Origin: Chrysomallon squamiferum
Lineage: Eukaryota > Mollusca > Gastropoda > Neomphalida > Peltospiridae
Length of the DNA: 64,000 bases
Direction of reading: 5' to 3'
NCBI GenBank assembly: GCA_012295275.1
Contig: CM022668.1
Coordinates: 1,378,137 to 1,442,136, forward strand
In this document: positions 57,874 through 64,000 of the stretch, one piece after another
Position numbering within the stretch: the first letter of the stretch is position 1
Layout: each line of letters starts with the position of its first letter
The notes under the pieces: generated by a model
Seen by the model: only the letters and a program-made list of their open reading frames with translations
Database searches by the model: none
Told to the model about the DNA's origin: nothing
Translations under genes and position numbers: made by a program

Positions 57874-58350
57874 GTCACATATGTACAAATACTTATATAT
57901 TATATTATATCATATTGTGTTGTGTTGTGTTATATTATATTATATAGTGTTATGTTGTATTATATTATATTATATTATATTATATTATATTATATTATAT
58001 TATATTATATTATATTATATTATATTATATTATATTATATTATATAGTGGTGTGTTGTGTTGTGTTATATTCTATTATATTCTATTATATTCTATTTATA
58101 TTATATTATATTATATTATATTATATTATATAGTGGTGTGTTGTGTTGTGTTGTATTATATTATATTATATAGTGTTGTGTTGTATTATATTATATTATA
58201 TATTATGTTGTATTATATTATATTATATTATATTCTACAGCAAGCAGCCTGAGTGAGGTTGAGACAAGATGGGATGAGACTGAGCAGTGTTCAGTGGTTA
58301 ACTTGGAAGACTCCACTGAGACCGAAACGAAGAAAAAACGATGTTGTTAA
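54803..58350 (+). CDS. Rab5/Rab22-like small GTPase
   Basis: Rab GTPases switch vesicle traffic on membranes in the GTP state; the closest relatives by eye are the endosomal Rab5/21/22/31 group. Exons: 54803-54950, 55538-55689, 55930-56055, 57054-57147, 58241-58350, giving 209 residues. In order: P-loop GDMEVGKTS (residues 22-30), the effector region ending TVGASFL (TIGASF in Rab22/31), G3 WDTAGQERFHSLIPMYLRDA, the Rab motif AAIVLYDIT, G4 NKLD, G5 ETSAK, and a hypervariable tail with KKKRCC at the very end, a double geranylgeranylation site. The switch-II glutamine for GTP hydrolysis is present, so it should be an active switch. The tail is unusually acidic (EVETRWDETE). I cannot match it to a single vertebrate Rab; an invertebrate-specific member is possible. 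AATAAA lies at about 58598. Introns are full of simple repeats. Confidence 0.92.
55396..55491. repeat. ATC/ATT trinucleotide microsatellite in a Rab intron
   Basis: About 15 ATC units followed by about 15 ATT units, ending 46 bp before the acceptor of the second Rab exon. Confidence 0.95.
56556..56803. repeat. Six 41-bp tandem repeats in a Rab intron
   Basis: The unit ATTATTAGTATTTAACTATC plus AAACAGGAAAAATAAATCAA and one more A repeats six times, nearly without change; one copy reads AATAGTAA. It lies in the third Rab intron. Confidence 0.95.
57301..57700. repeat. GT/TATG low-complexity block in the last Rab intron
   Basis: Runs of GT, TATA, TATG and TGTG make long false open frames on both strands (Cys/Val on plus, His/Thr on minus). 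No exon signals within. Confidence 0.9.
57838..58236. repeat. CA run and TATTA pentanucleotide satellite abutting the last Rab exon
   Basis: A CA run (57838-57871) is followed by about 330 bp of TATTA-type pentamers with interspersed GTGTTGTGTTG blocks. The array reaches to within a few bases of the acceptor TATTCTACAG at 58240, so the branch point and polypyrimidine tract must lie inside the repeat. Confidence 0.93.
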
Positions 58351-58849
58351 CTGTTGTGAGAGACTCACTGTAATACAGATATTTATTTGTGGACGTCACT
58401 CGTTCGCTTCACCCAGCATTTCATTGACGTACCCAGGGGTGGGTCTGTTACGAAATTCATGAAGCATAAACTTCACCGCACATAATTCCATTTCATCAAA
58501 ATTTTAATCTAAATTTGTAAAACCTGTCATCGATACTGTCACTGAAGAAGATAAGAGTGTTTCCCACATCCCACTGCTGCTTGTGTAGGGCTCCAAAATA
58601 AATTCAGTGGTATTTTTTCTCCTCTATATTCTGTTATTTGCTGAATGTTCTTCGTGCTTCTAGCATTTAATTTTAGCATGCATGAATCTATTAATTCTAT
58701 ATAAATACAGTTTTATTGTAAGAGAAATAATAACAATAATGATAATGATATCAAAACGATCAAACAATATTAACAATATTAAACTAAGAGAACATCTAGA
58801 TACCATTTTCTGTTTACCAAATATAACAAATACAGATTTCTTATTATTA

Positions 58850-59002
58850 CTACCGCCGCTACTACTACAACTACTACTACTACTACCACTATCACTACCA
58901 ATATTGCCACTACTACTACTACTATTGCTGCTGCTACTACTACTACTACAACTACTACTACTACTACCACTATTGCCACTACTACTACTACTATTACTAC
59001 TG

Positions 59003-59044
<42 letters not shown>

Positions 59045-59055
59045 TTATTATTATT
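58850..59055. repeat. ACT/CTA trinucleotide array
   Basis: About 200 bp dominated by CTA triplets with scattered CCA, TTG and GCT variants. The frames it opens on both strands are artefacts of the repeat. Confidence 0.95.
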
Positions 59056-60384
59056 ACATATGATAAATTGGTAAACAGTGATATATACAAGTTAACTACT
59101 AAATATTTTCAGGTTTTGATTTATTTTATTATGCTATTCTTTTTTTTTTTTTTTTTTTGTGTAAATAGATATTCACAAATCATATAATATTTAAGAAAAC
59201 ATGAGATAAAACCATGTAGCAGGCATATTTAATTTATTTCAACGCATTTTTATAAGCATAGATTTTTAATTTCCATCTTGCTTTTTTATTTATTTTTTCC
59301 CCAGTTGTTTTAGAAATCCGCATAATAGTAATACTGAGTAATGTGAATTTGCTTTAAAGATCTCATAAACTTACAGCAGATGAACAAAGATTTGATTAAA
59401 TGTTTGAATTTAGAAATCATCTAGGTTCTTATGCATCAGTTTTCACTACTGTTAAGAACAGACGAGAAGAAATAAGATGTTAGGTTTGGAAAGGCTGCAA
59501 AAGAACACAAATCTCGTCTGCTTCCTACTTAATTCAAATTATCAGAGGGAATCTTAACTGAAAATAAATAAATAAATAATAAAAAATATAATAAAATAAA
59601 AACCCAGTCTGTTATTTTGTTATATCGAAGTCTTTATTGTATATTAACTGGAGAATTGTATCTTCAGTACAAAGAAAGTGTAGTGTAAAATTATCATAAC
59701 TGAACCTGACATTTCCAGTAGTGAACGTTGTTGCTTTGTTTGACAACGGAGTAAAACAACAACAAAAATAAAGTATTTTTTTAAATATCTTGTCTCTGTT
59801 CTTCATTAATTGCTCATACACGCTTCCGAGCTTGTTTTATGTTCTGCATTTTAACTAACGTGATATTGTTTTTTTCAGGACGAATTAGAAATGTCTAGTC
59901 ATTGTTTTGTTATATAAAAATTTGGTATTTTTATTTATTATTATATTTTGTAAATTGAACCTTTCGTGAAAATGTTCTCCTCGTGACCCACTGATCGATA
60001 ACCAGTCTGTCACTGCCACAGTAACCAGGTTTCAGCGTCATCGAGTTTCGAGTCTTCGCTCTGCTCTCCCCATTTCCACTAACGATTTCTCGGCTTACAG
60101 AGTCGCGACTGCACAAACTCATCCGTCTCCGCGTCTGGGAGTGTTTTCTCACAACCACTGAGACTTGCACGTCAACGTCTGTAAGTAACATTCTTTATTT
60201 TCCAATACTAACGTGTATAATGCAGGTTTCTTAATCAACGACGTGTTTTTTTCAAAACTGGAAAGACGATTTTCAAACAGGTAGAGTTGATCTATTTCAA
60301 TTTGCACTTGGATGTTATATCTATGTTTTAAGTCAAGAAAATATGCAATTTTTGGATGTACAAGTGACAGAAGAAGGATAAAAG

Positions 60385-60580
60385 GAAGGAAATATTTTAT
60401 TTAACGATGCTTTCAAAACGTTATATGGCGTCAGACACGATGTTGTCAAAGACCACTCAGCTAACGAGAGAAAATCCGCAGCTGCTACATTACGGCCGCT
60501 CTTTCCAATTAGCAGCAAGAATTTCTGACGACCTTTTAGTTTACACGGCTACTGTTAGCACGTTTTACCCAAAATGTTTA
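60385..60580 (+). mobile_element. Diverged molluscan SINE-like fragment
   Basis: The segment from GGAAATATTTTATTTAACGA through TATGGCGTCAGACACGATG, GTCAAAGACCACTCAG and CCAATTAGCAGCAAGAATTT follows, with changes, the body of a very abundant tRNA-related SINE that I recall from gastropod and bivalve genomes. The 5' tRNA-like head and the 3' end are not visible. Identity is from memory and unverified. Confidence 0.5.
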
Positions 60581-62981
60581 TTTATTTATATTCTTTTTAC
60601 TCCTAGTGCTGACATATTAGAAATAAATAAATATAGCTATATAGATATATAGATAAATAGATAAATAAATAAAAGTTATAAAATACAAAATATACTTATA
60701 ACAGTAAACACCGGCTATGATCTTCTCACAACCAGTAAAGTTCTGGTTATGTTAGATCATGCTTTACTCTCATGCTACAGATTATTTCATAATAAAGCAA
60801 ATATAATTTGGCTTTTATTTGCACAATGATGTGATTTGTCGTGAGAGATGCATGATTCATTTCTTTAATAATATCTGCTTCATGGTGGATTTCATTTTAT
60901 CCCAGGAGGACGTCGTTGCGGAGGCGATGATATACGCAGCTGTTGTCTTGCGATTGATGATGTACGTGTAGAAAGGTGTTTTTTATATTTCTTTTTTTTT
61001 TTTTTTTTTTTTTTAAATATTCGACGTTTATATTTTACGATATAAGATTTAGATATTTATTCATTGAATAATATATGAATTTGCCTAGCATGTTGCAGTT
61101 GTTTGAAAATCAGTGTTATAACGAATCTGTCAAGTTCTTATTTTTAAAAATAAGTTCTGTTTTTATAAACATACTTTAAATGACAAATAGTTCACAGTTC
61201 TTCTTTCAACGATTATTTGTGTGTATCATTGTGTCTGTATATGTCTGTGTTTCTGTCTATCTGTCTGCCTATCTTTCCATCTATATAAATGTCACAGATC
61301 AGTATAAAATGCCAGGCTCAGTGTTTCTGGCACTACTGTGTTTATTAGTTTCGGTTGGACGTAACATATCACTGTGTACCAGTCTTTTCATGTATTTCAC
61401 GGACTGTTGATATCTGTTTTACAATTACCTTTTTTTCTTTTCTTTCCCCCCCCCAATATTTGAGGATTTTCTGTTAATGTGTCTATAAATAGTCATTTTA
61501 CATCACTCATGCGCGAGTGTGTCTGTGTGTGTGTTTGTATGTATGTGTGTGTGTGTGTGTATATATATGTGTGTGTGTGTGTGTTTGAGGGTGAGAGTGA
61601 TAAAGACAGAGATAAGTAGATAGACAAACAGACAGAGATATATTGATTGACTGATTGATTGACTGATAGACAGACAAATAGATATACAGAGAAACATGAA
61701 TAAACTATTAAAGACAAAAAATCTAATTATCTCCGTCATTCTGCTGTTGCTGCTGCTATTACTACTACTACTATTATTACTACTAGTGTTATTATTATTA
61801 TCATTATTATTATTAAATAAAAGTATCTTTTAAGCCTCGTTGATGCTATACAGTTTAAACAATTCTTGTTCGAATGTTGCGAATATTGTTCACTCTGTGT
61901 GTGTATGAGTGTTTTGCAATAACGTTCATTAGAAAGTTAAAAAAGAACAAATTTGTTAGGGTTTTCTAAACTGAGCAGCATCTCAGGTCACAGCTCCAAG
62001 TATTGCTATATTTCAGAATTTGAACTAAACAGATATTTAAACGGGTGGGGGGGGGGTTGTATAGCATTCCCTCTTAATGTCAACCTGAACACAACAACGA
62101 AAATGCCGACTACGTCAGTAAGCTGTGAGATTTAATAATTACAGGTTTTAGCCTGAAGCTTTTCCATCCAGTTTCAACCTAAACTTGTATCGTGTGATCG
62201 ATTTTAGCACAACGACGTTAAGAGACCACTTTAGAAAGTGATAAACAGTCTTTATTACAACATTCACCTCGTTAATGACGTGCAGAGACCTTCGAGGTGA
62301 TAAGTAAACGTAATTCCTTTCATTTAACCTTTTTTCGTGTTGTTTTTTCTTTTTTTCAATCCCCTAAGCAGCAGGAAAGGTGATTAGTGACATTAAATAA
62401 AATGTCATTTCAAATTCGTCGTATGTTGTTGATACTTGTGCCTTAATTAGATGTTGCTGACAACACTTTAAATGCAGTGAAATTTTTACATATTATATGA
62501 GCAAAATATTTAAAAAAAATAAAATTAAAATAAAACTCTTTTATTTCTGTATTGGCTTCACTTGTAGAGGTGTAAAGGAGTAGTAATTTATTTCTCTGTA
62601 TTGTTGTTAGCGACGAATGTTAACAACATTTAATCAGTCATTTTACTAACGTTATAGCTAATCAGAAATAACACATTTCTGCTCCAAAACATTACATATG
62701 AGAATAAATATATTCGCTAAATATTATATTATTTTATCATAACTAGCATATACATCTGACAATATATGTGTTAAGAAATAAACTAAGTAAACTATATTTA
62801 ATTTAATAGATGTATTTTGTTTAATTTTCCTCAATTAGGCAGCAGTTGTTATAATTAATGATTATTTTATTATCAAATATTGTCTTTCTTTTAGCTTTTT
62901 GAGAACCAGAAGGTTTACCATTAGACAGTGATGGGGTGTTGTATAGTTCGGTCTTTTAAAATATGCTTGTTTATTTATCTA

Positions 62982-62984
<3 letters not shown>

Positions 62985-63034
<50 letters not shown>
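62985..63034. repeat. ATT microsatellite
   Basis: About 16 ATT units immediately followed by ATTTCAG, which resembles a splice acceptor 110 bp before the CD225 open frame; it may be the acceptor of the coding exon. Confidence 0.93.
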
Positions 63035-63035
<1 letters not shown>

Positions 63036-63149
63036 TCAGAATGAAATGAATGAAACACCTGCAATAGAATGAATAATTACAACACTGTGAAAATTGATCT
63101 CACTGAGTGAAAATTTCCAACGTAAACAAAAGCTAATTTTTATTTCAAA

Positions 63150-63554
63150 ATGTTGTGTTACTCGTCTCCCACCACGCTAGAAGTGGAGATGGCCAATGAA
63201 AAGAAAGTAAAACTGTCTGAGCGGATGTGGGCTTCAGACAGCTGCAGTCAGCCCCACAGAACCCTCGTCTCGCAACCAGACGGCAGAGCTCTTCGAGATC
63301 ACGGACCCAATAAACCAAGAAATTACATCGGCTTGGCTGTCGTAGTGCTAGTTTGCTTTAACCCCCTGGTGGGGATTATTTCTGTGGTTTTCTCCGTTAA
63401 GTCGCATAAAGATTTCCTCGAAGGAAAGGTGTCGTCTGCACGAAGCAAAGGCCAGATTTCCTTTGTTGCCAGTGTTATTGGAATTCTCATTACGGCGTCT
63501 CTCGTGCTTGGCGTGATCTTTTGGCCTGTACTATTTTCTACACGACAGACTTGA
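63150..63554 (+). CDS. CD225/dispanin family membrane protein
   Basis: A single open frame of 134 codons; an in-frame TAA at 63123 closes it upstream. The ATG at 63189 (GTGGAGATGG) has a better Kozak context than the one at 63150 and would give 121 residues. After a polar, proline/serine-bearing N-terminus comes the CD225 pattern: PRNYIGLAVVVLVCFNPLVG (about 56-75), an intramembrane first hydrophobic segment; a basic loop SVKSHKDFLEGKVSSARSKG; and a second membrane helix (SFVASVIGILITASLVLGVI, about 104-123). The family includes IFITM, PRRT, TMEM91/SYNDIG-type and TRARG1 proteins, which sit in plasma or endosomal membranes; which branch this belongs to cannot be told by eye. ATTTCAG at about 63040 may be the acceptor of this exon. 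A poly-A-rich end and ATTAAA near 63901 may mark its 3' end. Confidence 0.8.
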   Translation: MLCYSSPTTLEVEMANEKKVKLSERMWASDSCSQPHRTLVSQPDGRALRDHGPNKPRNYIGLAVVVLVCFNPLVGIISVVFSVKSHKDFLEGKVSSARSKGQISFVASVIGILITASLVLGVIFWPVLFSTRQT

Positions 63555-64000
63555 AAGGAATTATTCTGCTTATTACAAGGACTTTTTTTTTTTTGTCTTT
63601 TTTTGTTTTGTTTTTGTTTTGTTTGTTTTAAAGAAAATTATTTTTAAAATCGGAAAGAGAAGGGGAAAATTTAAAAGAATTCATGACACATTTCAACTGG
63701 AAACATTCATATATATTTTTGGAATTAGCCTCTCATTACTTTTTTAAACATTGCCCGAGACGTTGATGTTGTAATGTGTTCCTATAAGAAAAACTGTACA
63801 AAAATATTCATGATCTCATTTATGGCGAGCTCGCCAAGGATCCATCTCAAAATGGGCGAAATAGCCATATATTTTAAATGTTGTTTAAAATGATAATGTC
63901 ATTAAAACACTTTAATGTATAAACTATCATTGTTTTTGTTGTTTTTAAATCAATAATGATAATGACAAAAACAACAACAACAAAAAAAAAATAAAAAAAA
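63555..64000. other. 3' flank of the CD225 gene
   Basis: Presumably the 3' untranslated region, with T-rich and A-rich runs. ATTAAA at about 63901 could be a polyadenylation signal. Nothing else is seen before the window ends. Confidence 0.5.

Larger units (their letters stand above)
58351..63149. other. Repeat-rich region between the Rab and CD225 genes
   Basis: No coding gene is supported. A CTA/ACT trinucleotide array at 58850-59055 makes false poly-Leu and poly-Val frames. A plus-strand segment ending ACGTCAACGTCT/GTAAGT at 60180 has a perfect donor and balanced composition, and could be an untranslated first exon of the CD225 gene. Other contents are a SINE-like fragment (60385-60580), GT runs (61510-61590) and an ATT array (62985-63034). 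Confidence 0.5.

Noticed and set aside
58682-59090. Poly-Leu (plus) and poly-Val (minus) frames
   Set aside because: They arise from the CTA trinucleotide array; no flanking exon signals or domains.
59931-60191. Minus-strand 86-codon frame rich in Arg and Ser
   Set aside because: The same DNA looks more like a plus-strand untranslated exon ending in a perfect GTAAGT donor at 60181.
60333-60652. Open frames on both strands near 60.4 kb
   Set aside because: They fall in the SINE-like fragment and are unlikely to be genes.

Overview
The window is eukaryotic nuclear DNA, very AT-rich, packed with microsatellites, and carrying compact multi-exon genes with GT-AG introns of roughly 80-1500 bp. 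A tRNA-SINE-like fragment near 60.4 kb resembles a repeat I know from molluscan genomes, and a 20-bp inverted repeat near 0.3-0.5 kb resembles the ends of molluscan MITEs. A mollusc is therefore my best guess, gastropod-like rather than cephalopod because the introns are short. No prokaryotic features, rRNA, tRNA or CRISPR arrays were seen.

Layout: 1.57-5.37 kb (+) CWC25-like spliceosome factor without its usual N-terminus. 7.66-11.25 kb (-) a YTHDF-type YTH domain spliced in frame to a long coiled coil, with most m6A-pocket residues replaced. 13.8-15.3 kb (-) a small membrane protein, possibly SMIM20-like, head to head with 15.7-21.9 kb (+) Spindly (SPDL1). 24.5-29.1 kb (+) OLA1, an Obg-like ATPase. 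29.1-33.9 kb intergenic. 33.9-39.2 kb (+) a glutamine-rich Sp1/3/4-type zinc-finger factor. 39.2-45.1 kb intergenic, with a 25/27-bp minisatellite. 45.1-50.4 kb (+) a tandem array of about 1.5-2 kb units carrying remnants of a homeobox gene. 50.4-54.8 kb simple-repeat-rich DNA. 54.8-58.35 kb (+) a Rab5/22-like GTPase ending in Cys-Cys. 58.4-63.1 kb repeats and possible untranslated exons. 63.15-63.55 kb (+) a CD225/dispanin two-helix membrane protein.

Most genes are unrelated housekeeping genes (splicing, mitosis, translation-linked ATPase, transcription, membrane traffic), so there is no operon-like logic. The two places that stand out are the YTH-coiled-coil gene, whose reader pocket looks dismantled, and the homeobox-like array. 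In the array the first half of a homeodomain occurs three times at exactly 135 bp, the recognition helix begins at the classical 46/47 intron, and exon phases agree throughout. In-frame stops, including a shared TGA at homeodomain position 12, mark it as a decaying or unusually expressed locus. All exon models were made by eye from splice signals, phase and protein similarity; no alignment or transcript evidence was available.
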